From an uncultured Clostridia bacterium (lineage in GTDB: Bacteria > Bacillota > Clostridia > Oscillospirales > Ruminococcaceae), in contig CAMELR010000001.1 in the NCBI GenBank assembly GCA_945923775.1, positions 1 through 64,000 of the forward strand: a DNA stretch of 64,000 bases. The letters are read 5' to 3'. Below are positions 1-7,359 of this stretch, piece by piece. The notes beneath the pieces were generated by a model. The model did not search any database. It was not told the origin of the DNA and saw only the letters and a list, made by a program, of their open reading frames with translations. The position numbers and the translations under genes are program-made. The first letter of the stretch is position 1. Each line of letters opens with the position of its first letter.

Positions 1-591
1 GCGCAGACCGGTGGAGTATGCCTTGCGGAATACTTCCTTAACCTCGCCGGTGTAGTAATCCATCTCGGTCTCAACGTATGTAAAGCCGTTGATTCTGGAG
101 ATGATCTGTGCAGCGTCCTTGCCAAGACCGTTCAGGATAACGCGGAGCGGTTCCTTACGAACCTTGTTAGCCTTCTCTGCGATACCGATAGCGCCCTCAG
201 CAGCTGCAAAGGACTCGTGACCTGCCAGGAAGCAGAAGCACTTTGTCTCTTCCTCGAGCAGCATCTTGCCGAGGTTGCCGTGGCCGAGGCCAACCTTACG
301 CTGATCAGCAACAGAACCAGGAATGCAGAATGCCTGGAGGCCTTCGCCGATTGCAGCAGCAGCGTCAGCAGCTCTGGTGCAATTCTTCTTGATAGCGATA
401 GCGCAGCCTACTGTGTAAGCCCACTTAGCGTTCTCGAAGCAGATGGGCTGGATCTTCTCAACTTCATGATAGATGTCAAGACCCTTTGCCTTGCAGATGT
501 CAGCACATTCCTCGATGGAGTTGATGCCGTAGTTCTTCAGAACAGCAAGGATCTGGGGTTCGCGTCTGTCGTAGGATTCAAATAAAGCCAT
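1..591 (-). CDS. GGGtGRT-family protein, C-terminal part outside the window
   Basis: The first 197 codons read MALFESYDRREPQ at the start and run off the left edge. The sequence resembles the anaerobe-specific GGGtGRT family, small cytoplasmic proteins of unknown function usually encoded beside a NifU-like scaffold. Visible features are Cys residues at about 28, 32 and 50, the segment IPGSVADQRKVGLGHGNLG near residues 95-113, and a Gly/Ala-rich stretch around AGHESFAAAEGA. The ATG at 591 follows an AGGAGGT ribosome site. The gene lies 16 bp after the NifU-like gene and is presumably co-transcribed. A role in Fe-S cluster biology is inferred only from this pairing. Confidence 0.75.
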   Translation of the reverse strand, partial: MALFESYDRREPQILAVLKNYGINSIEECADICKAKGLDIYHEVEKIQPICFENAKWAYTVGCAIAIKKNCTRAADAAAAIGEGLQAFCIPGSVADQRKVGLGHGNLGKMLLEEETKCFCFLAGHESFAAAEGAIGIAEKANKVRKEPLRVILNGLGKDAAQIISRINGFTYVETEMDYYTGEVKEVFRKAYSTGLR

Positions 592-607
592 TGTTTTCTA
601 CCTCCTA

Positions 608-1300
608 TTACTGCTTTCTCGGGTCGATGAACTTAACAGCGTCAGCAACGCGGCCGTACTGACCGTGAGCCTTCTCGAATGCTGTGTTAGCGTCATCGCC
701 GTTCTTGATGAATTCCATCATCTTGCCGAAGTTTACGAACTTGTAGCCGATGATCTCGTCATCTTCGTTCAGAGCAAGCTCAGTAACATAGCCGTCGGTC
801 ATCTCGAGGTAGCGGGGACCCTTCTTCAGAGTACCGTACATTGTACCGATCTGGGAACGGAGACCCTTACCGAGGTCCTCAAGGCCTGCGCCGATCGCAA
901 GACCGTCCTCAGAGAAAGCGGACTGGGTTCTGCCGTAAACAATCTGGAGGAACAGCTCTCTCATTGCTGTGTTGATAGCGTCGCAAACGAGGTCGGTGTT
1001 GAGAGCCTCAAGAATGGTTCTGCCGGGGAGGATCTCAGCCGCCATAGCAGCAGAGTGAGTCATACCGGAGCAGCCGATGGTCTCAACGAGTGCCTCCTGG
1101 ATAACGCCGCCCTTTACGTTGAGGGACAGCTTGCAGGTACCCTGCTGGGGTGCGCACCAGCCGATACCGTGTGTGAAGCCGTTGATGTCGGTGATCTCCT
1201 TAGCCTTTACCCACTTTGCTTCTTCGGGGATAGGCGCAGCGCCGTGTGCAACGCCCTGTGCTACGGGACACATGTTTTCAACTTCATGAGAATAAGTCAT
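608..1300 (-). CDS. NifU-like iron-sulfur cluster assembly scaffold protein
   Basis: This 230-residue protein carries a NifU/IscU-type fold. Putative cluster-ligating Cys are in WCAPQQGTCK (about residues 49-58) and TIGCSGMTHSAAMAAEIL (about 74-92), followed by a long helical C-terminal half ending DPRKQ. The start is the ATG at 1300 (MTYSHEVENM), which sits after AAAGGAGTT. A longer frame exists upstream (MSGQTSPDK...) but would cover the leader hairpin and the ribosome site. Family members pair with GGGtGRT proteins in anaerobes, as here. It probably builds or delivers Fe-S clusters for a dedicated client; the client is unknown. Confidence 0.8.
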   Translation of the reverse strand: MTYSHEVENMCPVAQGVAHGAAPIPEEAKWVKAKEITDINGFTHGIGWCAPQQGTCKLSLNVKGGVIQEALVETIGCSGMTHSAAMAAEILPGRTILEALNTDLVCDAINTAMRELFLQIVYGRTQSAFSEDGLAIGAGLEDLGKGLRSQIGTMYGTLKKGPRYLEMTDGYVTELALNEDDEIIGYKFVNFGKMMEFIKNGDDANTAFEKAHGQYGRVADAVKFIDPRKQ

Positions 1301-1326
1301 TGTTGTTTGAACTCCTTTCAACATTT

Positions 1327-1388
1327 TGTCCGGAGAAGTCTGCCCGGACATACAACTGTATTATACAACATTTCTCGTCATTTTGCAA
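1327..1388 (-). promoter_or_regulatory. Promoter and leader inverted repeat of the NifU-like/GGGtGRT pair
   Basis: On the minus strand TTGCAA (1383-1388) and TATAAT (1360-1365) are separated by 17 bp. Immediately downstream is a 7-bp inverted repeat, TGTCCGG (1344-1350) with CCGGACA (1327-1333), spaced by 10 bp. It falls at or just after the expected transcription start and could be an operator or an mRNA hairpin. Confidence 0.75.
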
Positions 1389-1520
1389 TAGGTTAGAAAC
1401 CGCTAACTTCAAAAAAGTTTGTTTACCTGCTCTTACTTGGCTCAGAAATACGCCGGGCAGGCCTCCCAGGCGCTTCCAGAGGCGCAGATCCGGACTCCGG
1501 ACAAGCCGCATAACAGCGCA

Positions 1521-1552
1521 AAATAAGACGGAGCGTTCCACGTACCGCTCCG
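1521..1552 (-). terminator. Terminator of the alpha/beta hydrolase gene
   Basis: On the minus strand CGGAGCG (1546-1552) pairs with CGCTCCG (1529-1535) across a 10-nt loop and is followed by TCTTATTTT. It lies 6 bp past the hydrolase stop codon. Confidence 0.7.
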
Positions 1553-1557
1553 GCAGT

Positions 1558-2436
1558 TCATATCATGCTCGCCCTGTCGAAAAACTCGATTATCCGCCGC
1601 CGACTGTCCTCCAGCGCCTCCGCGCACTCCGCAGGGTGGAGCCTCCAGGCTTTAAGGCTGCGGCTGACCTTATTCCTGCGCTTTTCACTGAGAGTACAGC
1701 CAAGAATGTGGCTCCCGTGCTCATAGACGCGCGTTACCACAAGGTGCGGGTAATCCGGAGTGCGTATCGCTTCCTCAATGCGCCGGGTGGCTTCCTCGGC
1801 AGGGAGTACGTCGTCGTTTTCAGACGCCAGTATCAGTATGTCGCAGTTCATCTTCTCAAGCGGCATCGCCGACTCCGGAACTGTCCCGTTGATATCGAAT
1901 ATGTACCTCGACAGGCGGCGCGGCCCGTAACCTTTCGAAAACAGACCCTGCACGAACGCTACGGCGCTTCCCTTCCGCAGGACGTCCCAGGGCGTGAACG
2001 GCATATCCTCGCCGCCCCGGGATATCACGGAACAGCCCGCAGGTCTGCGCCCCGCCGTCCCTTCCATCATGTGGTCGAACGGAGAGCACACCGCCGCGCA
2101 GACTATCTCCGGAATGAAGCATGCGCAGGTCAGCGTATACAGCGCGCCCCCGGAGGTGCCGGTCATCGCAGTGCGGATATCCTCTCCGAGCCGCTCCCGG
2201 AGCCACTTCACAGCACGTTCCGCGTATTCGGCGGGGACAGCGCTCCGCCGACCCTCCGGGCACAGGCACAGAACCAGCACGGTAAATCCCGCGTCAATAA
2301 GGAACTGACTGCTTTCCACAGCCTGCTCCATGCCTTCGCTGAACTCTCCCGTGCGTATCACCGCCATGTCAGGACGGCGCGTTCCCCTGAAAAAACACCC
2401 GAGGAACCCGTCCCGCTCAAGCTCTGTCCGCTCCAT
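1558..2436 (-). CDS. Alpha/beta hydrolase, BAAT/acyl-CoA thioesterase C-terminal type
   Basis: The 292-residue protein shows the nucleophile elbow GTSGGA at about residues 93-98, a likely acid in ASENDDVLP (about 216-224) and a catalytic His in EHGSHIL (about 246-252), the order expected for an alpha/beta hydrolase. No signal peptide is visible, so it is probably cytoplasmic. The ATG at 2436 (MERTELERD) follows AAAGGAGGTGC; a longer in-frame start at 2472 would overlap the -10 box. It is a single-gene unit with its own promoter and terminator. The substrate cannot be told from the sequence. Confidence 0.7.
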   Translation of the reverse strand: MERTELERDGFLGCFFRGTRRPDMAVIRTGEFSEGMEQAVESSQFLIDAGFTVLVLCLCPEGRRSAVPAEYAERAVKWLRERLGEDIRTAMTGTSGGALYTLTCACFIPEIVCAAVCSPFDHMMEGTAGRRPAGCSVISRGGEDMPFTPWDVLRKGSAVAFVQGLFSKGYGPRRLSRYIFDINGTVPESAMPLEKMNCDILILASENDDVLPAEEATRRIEEAIRTPDYPHLVVTRVYEHGSHILGCTLSEKRRNKVSRSLKAWRLHPAECAEALEDSRRRIIEFFDRASMI

Positions 2437-2462
2437 GTCCGCACCTCCTTTATATAGTGAAA

Positions 2463-2491
2463 AGTATACCACATATCGGACGATAAGTCAA
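2463..2491 (-). promoter_or_regulatory. Promoter of the alpha/beta hydrolase gene
   Basis: On the minus strand TTGACT (2486-2491), a 17-bp spacer and TATACT (2463-2468) form a good housekeeping promoter about 27 bp before the chosen start codon. Confidence 0.8.
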
Positions 2492-2551
2492 CTTGATACG
2501 GCTTCTTACGCGCTTTTGTGCGATAATTTGCTGAATTATCATAAAAAACAC

Positions 2552-2580
2552 TTGCATTAAAACACGGAAAGTGGTATAAT
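2552..2580 (+). promoter_or_regulatory. Promoter of the PHP/malic enzyme/metF operon
   Basis: TTGCAT (2552-2557), a 17-bp spacer and a perfect TATAAT (2575-2580). It drives the divergent rightward operon starting at 2659; the transcribed leader is about 70 nt. Confidence 0.8.
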
Positions 2581-2658
2581 ATTTAATAGCGTATGTACTC
2601 GGCTAAAGCGTATCCCGATCCCGGAATCCCCCGGGAGATGTTAATACGAGGTGACTTA

Positions 2659-3507
2659 ATGAAAGCAGATCTGCATTGCCACACAACGATCTCCGACGGC
2701 TCGCTCGGCATATCCGACGTTATCCGCCAGGCTGACAGGAACGACGTCCGGTGCCTTGCGATAACCGATCACGACAGCCTTGCGTCCCTTTCACGCTCCG
2801 CAGTGCTCGGAAAGCGCTACAACGTGAACGTTATCCCCGCGGTGGAATTCTCCGCGTTCGACAGCGAGCGTAAAAAGAAAGTACATATCCTGTGCTACAT
2901 GCCCGCAAAGCCCGACCGTCTCGAGGGTCTGTGCCTGCGCACCTCCACCGGAAGAATGGAGCTTGGAAAGCGCATGGCGGTCAAGGTGCTCGACAAGTAC
3001 CCGATAACGCTCGAGAGCATTCTGCGCTACTCCGCAGGAAGCAAGGCGATCTACAAATGCCACATCATGCACGCGCTGATGGACTACGGCTACACCACCG
3101 AACTTTACGGCGACGTTTACGACTCCATTTTCGACGCGAAGGAGGGTATCTGCGCCGATGAAGTCGCTTCCGAGGCGGATTTCTACCCGGACGTGCATTT
3201 CGTTACCACGCTGATACGCGCTTCCGGCGGTATCTCGGTAATGGCGCACCCGAAGGTCTACGACAGCACCGACCTGCTCGAGGAGCTTGCCTCCAAGCAC
3301 GAGATAGACGGCGTAGAGGTCTGGCACCAGAGCGCCGACGAGCAGTACCGCGCGCAGCTCCAGGACATCGCCGCCGCAAATGGTCTGCTGGTGACAGGCG
3401 GGTCCGACTTCCACGGATTCTACAATCACTACGCTATCCAGATAGGTTCCAACACGACTCCCGACGAGTCGCTCAACAGGATAATCACCCATAAGGGTAA
3501 AGCATAA
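2659..3507 (+). CDS. PHP-domain phosphoesterase
   Basis: The 282-residue protein begins MKADLHCHTTISDGS, the classical PHP motif I (HxH), followed by ITDHDS (about residues 36-41), a Glu in VIPAVEFSAF, AHPKVY and a C-terminal GSDFHG. These His/Asp residues form a metal site in PHP proteins such as nucleoside 3',5'-bisphosphate phosphatases and 5'-3' RNases (YciV/RNase AM type). The precise substrate is not determinable. The ATG at 2659 follows GAGGTGACTTA; an in-frame ATG at 2593 lies only 13 bp past the -10 box and lacks a ribosome site. It opens a five-gene operon. Confidence 0.8.
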   Translation: MKADLHCHTTISDGSLGISDVIRQADRNDVRCLAITDHDSLASLSRSAVLGKRYNVNVIPAVEFSAFDSERKKKVHILCYMPAKPDRLEGLCLRTSTGRMELGKRMAVKVLDKYPITLESILRYSAGSKAIYKCHIMHALMDYGYTTELYGDVYDSIFDAKEGICADEVASEADFYPDVHFVTTLIRASGGISVMAHPKVYDSTDLLEELASKHEIDGVEVWHQSADEQYRAQLQDIAAANGLLVTGGSDFHGFYNHYAIQIGSNTTPDESLNRIITHKGKA

Positions 3508-3530
3508 TACATATTAAAGAGGGAAACAAC

Positions 3531-4694
3531 ATGGACATCAAAGAAAAAGCACTACAGAAGCACTACGAATGGGGCGGAAAGCTGGAGGTGATCTCCCGCG
3601 CTCCCATCAACACCCGCGAGGATCTCTCCCTTGCGTACACTCCCGGCGTTGCACAGCCCTGCCTTGAGATCGCAAAGGATCCGGAGCTTTCCTACAAGCT
3701 CACACGCCGCAGCAACCTCGTTGCAGTCATCACCGACGGCACCGCGGTGCTCGGTCTCGGCGACATCGGCGGACTCGCAGGCATGCCCGTTATGGAGGGC
3801 AAGTGCTGTCTGTTCAAGGAATTCGGCGGGGTGGACGCGTTCCCTCTCTGCATAAAGAGCAAGGATCCCGATGAGATCGTACGCACCATCGAGCTTATCT
3901 CCGACAGCTTCGGCGGCATAAATCTTGAGGACATCTCCGCTCCCCGCTGCTTCGAGATCGAGGCAAAGCTCAAGGAAAAGCTGGATATCCCGGTATTCCA
4001 CGACGACCAGCACGGTACTGCGATAGTTGTAGGCGCAGCTATGCTCAACGCAGTAAAGCTCGCAGGCAAGAAGTTCGAGGACATCACTGTAGTTATCAAC
4101 GGCGCAGGCTCTGCGGGTATCGCTATCGGCAAGTTCCTGCTCAAGCTGGGCGTTGGAAATCTCGTTATGGTAGACCTCTGCGGTATCCTCAACCGCGACG
4201 CCCACTACGACAATCCCGCGCACGCTGAGATGGCTCAGATGAGCAACAAGAAGAACATCAAGGGCGGCCTCGCGGACGCACTCAAGGGCGCGGACGTATT
4301 TGTCGGCGTTTCCAAGCCGAACCTCGTAACTCCCGAGATGGTGAAGTCCATGGCGGAGAAGCCCATTCTCTTCCCGATGGCTAACCCGGAGCCTGAGATC
4401 ACCTACGACCTCGCAAAGCAGAGCGGAGCTTACATCGTGGGCACCGGCAGAAGCGACTACCCCAACCAGATAAACAACGTACTGGTGTTCCCGGGCGTGT
4501 TCAAGGGAGCGCTCAAGGTACGCGCAAAGGCTATCACCGAGGACATGAAGCTGGCTGCGGCTCACGCTATCGCAGATCTCGTGACCGACGACAAGCTCTC
4601 GGTTGACTACATTATCCCCAGTGCGCTCGACAAGTCCGTTGCCAGCGCAGTTGCAGACGCGGTTGCGGCAGAATGGCTCAAGAGCGGCAAATAA
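3531..4694 (+). CDS. NAD(P)-dependent malic enzyme (malate to pyruvate + CO2)
   Basis: The 387-residue length is typical of short bacterial malic enzymes. Visible are the substrate region LSLAYTPGVAQPCLEI (about 32-47), GDIGGLAGMPVMEGK (about 76-90), the metal/substrate segment FHDDQHGTA (about 154-162) and the Rossmann motif INGAGSAGIAIGKFLL (about 187-202). It oxidatively decarboxylates malate in the cytoplasm, supplying pyruvate and NAD(P)H. It lies 23 bp after the PHP gene. Whether it uses NAD or NADP cannot be settled from the sequence. Confidence 0.93.
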   Translation: MDIKEKALQKHYEWGGKLEVISRAPINTREDLSLAYTPGVAQPCLEIAKDPELSYKLTRRSNLVAVITDGTAVLGLGDIGGLAGMPVMEGKCCLFKEFGGVDAFPLCIKSKDPDEIVRTIELISDSFGGINLEDISAPRCFEIEAKLKEKLDIPVFHDDQHGTAIVVGAAMLNAVKLAGKKFEDITVVINGAGSAGIAIGKFLLKLGVGNLVMVDLCGILNRDAHYDNPAHAEMAQMSNKKNIKGGLADALKGADVFVGVSKPNLVTPEMVKSMAEKPILFPMANPEPEITYDLAKQSGAYIVGTGRSDYPNQINNVLVFPGVFKGALKVRAKAITEDMKLAAAHAIADLVTDDKLSVDYIIPSALDKSVASAVADAVAAEWLKSGK

Positions 4695-4717
4695 TAAATA
4701 CAGGCGGTGTAAAAAAC

Positions 4718-4972
4718 ATGACTTACGAATTCTATCCCCGCGGCGTATGTTCGCGTAAAATGATATTTGAGATCGAAAACGGCGTTGTAAAAGACCTGGA
4801 AGTTGTAGGCGGCTGCAACGGCAACCTCAAGGGAATCGCCTCCCTCGTCAAGGGAATGAAGCTTGAGGACGTAATCGAGCGCCTCAACGGTATCCCCTGC
4901 GGTAACAAGCCGACCTCCTGCCCCGACCAGATAGCGTCCGGGCTGAAAAAGTTCCTGGAAGAAAATAAGTAA
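4718..4972 (+). CDS. TSCPD domain protein
   Basis: An 84-residue protein with the signature GNKPTSCPDQIA (about 63-74) near its C-terminus and Cys at positions 9, 29 and 60. The family (TIGR03905-like) also occurs as a C-terminal module on some ribonucleotide reductases; function as a stand-alone protein is unknown. The start at 4718 (MTYEFYPRG) follows a weak GGCGGTGT. It sits between malic enzyme and metF. Confidence 0.8.
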   Translation: MTYEFYPRGVCSRKMIFEIENGVVKDLEVVGGCNGNLKGIASLVKGMKLEDVIERLNGIPCGNKPTSCPDQIASGLKKFLEENK

Positions 4973-4992
4973 ACGGAGACATCAAGACATCT

Positions 4993-5865
4993 ATGAAAAT
5001 ACCTGAACTGTTCAAAAACGGCCATACCGTGTTCTCCTTCGAGGTATTCCCTCCCAAGAAGGACGCCGATGTATCCGTTATTTATGACACGCTTGATCAG
5101 CTTGGAGACCTTCACCCCGATTTCATCAGCGTGACCTACGGCGCGGGCGGTTCCGCTGCGGGCGCTACTACCACCGAGCTTGTCCGCCACATCAAGGAGA
5201 ATCTCGGCACCGAGTCCATCGCGCACCTTACCTGCGTGAACTCCACGCACGCCGACATCGACGAGAAGATCAAGGAATTCGAGGCGAACGGCATTGAAAA
5301 CGTCCTCGCGCTCCGCGGCGACATCAATCCGAATTTCCCTCCGAAAAACGAATTCCTCCACGCAAGCGACCTCATCGAATACATGAAGCCTCGTTCTAAC
5401 CTGTCGTTCTCAGGCGGCTGCTACCCGGAGGTCCACCCGGAGGCTCCGTCGATGGTCGAGGATATCCTCCATCTGAAGAAAAAAGTGGACGCAGGCGCTT
5501 CCCACCTGATTTCGCAGCTTTTCTTCGATAACTCGAGCTTTATTGAGTTCCTCGAGAAGGCGCGTATTGCCGGGATAGACGTTCCTATCGAAGCGGGTAT
5601 CATGCCCTGCGTTAACGCAAAGTCGGTGCAGAGAATGGTCTCAATGTGCGGCGCGAGCCTTCCAGTGAAGTTCACGAAGATGATAAACCGCTACGGCGAC
5701 AACCCCGAAGCAATGCGCGACGCAGGTATCGCTTACGCAGTCGACCAGATAATCGACCTTGTTGCCCACGGCGTGGACGGCATTCATCTCTACACGATGA
5801 ACAACCCCTACGTTGCAAGAAAAATTACTGAAAGCATAGAAAAGGTGATACGCTGTGACAAGTGA
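4993..5865 (+). CDS. metF: Methylenetetrahydrofolate reductase
   Basis: The 290-residue protein matches the MetF TIM barrel: FSFEVFPPK near the N-terminus, VTYGAGGS (about 43-50), HLTCVNS (about 78-84), ALRGD (about 105-109) and QLFFDN (about 176-181). It reduces 5,10-methylene-THF to 5-methyl-THF using FAD, supplying methyl groups for methionine synthesis or Wood-Ljungdahl-type C1 flow. Its last codons overlap the next gene, which encodes a MetH reactivation domain, so the pair probably works together at cobalamin-dependent methionine synthase. Confidence 0.93.
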   Translation: MKIPELFKNGHTVFSFEVFPPKKDADVSVIYDTLDQLGDLHPDFISVTYGAGGSAAGATTTELVRHIKENLGTESIAHLTCVNSTHADIDEKIKEFEANGIENVLALRGDINPNFPPKNEFLHASDLIEYMKPRSNLSFSGGCYPEVHPEAPSMVEDILHLKKKVDAGASHLISQLFFDNSSFIEFLEKARIAGIDVPIEAGIMPCVNAKSVQRMVSMCGASLPVKFTKMINRYGDNPEAMRDAGIAYAVDQIIDLVAHGVDGIHLYTMNNPYVARKITESIEKVIRCDK

Positions 5866-6523
5866 AATTACACAGATCAACCGTGCTGAAGCGCTCCGCT
5901 ACATGGGCTACACACATGAGCCGGACGAAAGGATCAGCGCGGTCATCGACCAGTGCGAGCAGGAGCTTTTAAAAGAGGCGCGCCCGCAGTTCGTTTGGCG
6001 CGTGTTCAATATCCAGCGCAGCGGCAGGGAGGTTTTCCTCTCCGACTGCGATTTCGAGCTTGAAGGTCACGACATCGCGGAGCACCTCCGCGGCTGCGAC
6101 AAGGCGGCTGTGGTCTGCTCGACGCTTTCGTCCTCGGCTGACAGATTCCTGAAGAAGCTTGACGTTTCCGACTCGATGAAGGCGCTCATCACCGACGCAC
6201 TCGCAAACGCAATGGTCGAGCAGGTCAACGAGGAGGCGCGCCAGGACATCATCAACAACATGCCCGGGTACGCTACAACATGGTGCTACGGCGCAGGCTA
6301 CGGCGATTTCCCGATTGAGTGCGCTCCGCTGCTCATCGCTTCCGTGGACGCAGTTAGAAAGATCGGCGTATGCTGCACAGCAACTCATATGCTCACGCCC
6401 AGGAAAACAATCATCGGCGTTATAGGTCTGTTCCGCGGAGAACTGGACAAGAAGCGCCGGAGCTGCGAGGACTGCAACCTCAAGGATACCTGCAAATTCC
6501 GTGCTTACGGCACACGGTGCTAA
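5855..6523 (+). CDS. Cobalamin-dependent methionine synthase activation-domain protein
   Basis: The 222-residue protein starts with GTG at 5855 inside the last codons of metF (11-bp overlap), after AAAGGTGAT. INRAEALRYMGY near the N-terminus and WCYGAGYGDFPI...LLIASVDAVRKIGV...LTPRKTIIGVIG in the second half match the reactivation (AdoMet-binding) domain of MetH, encoded separately as in many Clostridia. It would bind AdoMet for reductive methylation of inactivated cob(II)alamin. The C-terminus carries a Cys cluster (CEDCNLKDTC...C) that could bind a metal or Fe-S cluster. The MetH catalytic part is not in this window. Confidence 0.85.
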   Translation: MTSEITQINRAEALRYMGYTHEPDERISAVIDQCEQELLKEARPQFVWRVFNIQRSGREVFLSDCDFELEGHDIAEHLRGCDKAAVVCSTLSSSADRFLKKLDVSDSMKALITDALANAMVEQVNEEARQDIINNMPGYATTWCYGAGYGDFPIECAPLLIASVDAVRKIGVCCTATHMLTPRKTIIGVIGLFRGELDKKRRSCEDCNLKDTCKFRAYGTRC

Positions 6524-6551
6524 TTTATTTTGCAGTTACCTTAAATTCGAG

Positions 6552-6580
6552 TTGACAAAAAATACTAGTTGTGATATAAT
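6552..6580 (+). promoter_or_regulatory. Promoter of the TetR regulator gene
   Basis: Perfect consensus TTGACA (6552-6557), 17-bp spacer, TATAAT (6575-6580). Transcription should start near 6587, leaving a 65-nt leader that holds two palindromes. Confidence 0.85.
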
Positions 6581-6599
6581 GAATTGCAAGCGCTCACAG

Positions 6600-6616
6600 A
6601 GGTGATTATATCACCT
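6600..6616. promoter_or_regulatory. Perfect palindrome AGGTGAT-TAT-ATCACCT in the tetR leader
   Basis: A 7-3-7 perfect inverted repeat about 13 bp after the predicted transcription start. The position suits a TetR autoregulatory operator; it could also fold as an RNA hairpin. Confidence 0.6.
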
Positions 6617-6622
6617 GGATTA

Positions 6623-6639
6623 TAACTGCTATGCAGTTA
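6623..6639. promoter_or_regulatory. Perfect palindrome TAACTGC-TAT-GCAGTTA abutting the tetR ribosome site
   Basis: A second 7-3-7 perfect inverted repeat with the same TAT centre but different arms. Its right arm runs into the ribosome site AAGGAGG (6639-6645). The centres of the two palindromes are 23 bp apart. It may be an operator or a hairpin that limits ribosome access. Confidence 0.55.
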
Positions 6640-6652
6640 AGGAGGTCAAAAA

Positions 6653-7321
6653 ATGCCGCCAAAACCAAAATTCACACGCGAGGAGATCGTTGCCTCCGCA
6701 GTCGATCTCGTCAGTAAAAAGGGCATAGATTACTTAACAACGCGTAATCTCGGAAAGTGGATGGGAAGCTCAGCGCGCCCTATCTTCACTGTTTTCAACA
6801 GTATGGACGAGGTTATTCATGAGGTACGGAAGGCTGCCACTGAAAAGTTCAACAGCTATATCCGCGAGATCGTAAACTTCACGCCTGCTTTCAAGGAAGC
6901 CGGAGTGCGCATGGTGCGGTTCGCGATCAGAGAGCCGAAGCTGTTCCAGCTCATTTTCATGACTGAAAACCAGGAGCCTGTAAATCCCGGCTCTTTCTTC
7001 GGGAACCTCGGCGAATACGAGGATCTCTGCACATCGGTTATCAGCCGCGACTACGGTCTTAATATGGAAGAATCCAAGGTGCTTTTCCAGCACATGTGGA
7101 CTTATACATACGGTATCAGCGCTCTTTGTGCTACTCACATGTGCATGTTCCCAGAAAAGGACATCACCTCCCGAATCGGAACAGAGTTCCTCGCGATAAC
7201 CTCGCTTATCAAGAGTGGCAATATGTACACGACTACGCCGGATCCCGTTCCCGGAAACAATCCGAAGGATTTCAAGACAAACGAGATCCTTGATAAGATC
7301 AAGGAACAATCAGCAAAATAA
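6653..7321 (+). CDS. TetR/AcrR-family transcriptional regulator
   Basis: A 222-residue protein beginning MPPKPKFTREEIVASAVDLV, an N-terminal TetR HTH (about residues 8-55; the recognition helix region is YLTTRNLGKWMGSSARPIFTVF). The remaining about 165 residues are a helical ligand/dimer domain. The strong consensus promoter and palindromic leader suggest autoregulation. The neighbour across the shared terminator is a P-type ATPase on the other strand, so its targets are not evident from position. Confidence 0.85.
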   Translation: MPPKPKFTREEIVASAVDLVSKKGIDYLTTRNLGKWMGSSARPIFTVFNSMDEVIHEVRKAATEKFNSYIREIVNFTPAFKEAGVRMVRFAIREPKLFQLIFMTENQEPVNPGSFFGNLGEYEDLCTSVISRDYGLNMEESKVLFQHMWTYTYGISALCATHMCMFPEKDITSRIGTEFLAITSLIKSGNMYTTTPDPVPGNNPKDFKTNEILDKIKEQSAK

Positions 7322-7327
7322 AACAGA

Positions 7328-7359
7328 AATACCGGAGTTATTCGCTCCGGTATTTTTTA
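7328..7359. terminator. Bidirectional terminator between tetR and the P-type ATPase gene
   Basis: AATACCGGAG (7328-7337) pairs with CTCCGGTATT (7345-7354) across a 7-nt loop and is followed by T residues on the plus strand. The leading A-run makes it usable from the minus strand, although the ATPase stop codon lies within the T-tract. Confidence 0.8.

Noticed and set aside
1246-2457. A 403-codon plus-strand frame across the hydrolase gene.
   Set aside because: Arg/Pro/His-rich antisense frame crossing a terminator and two promoters; no domain.
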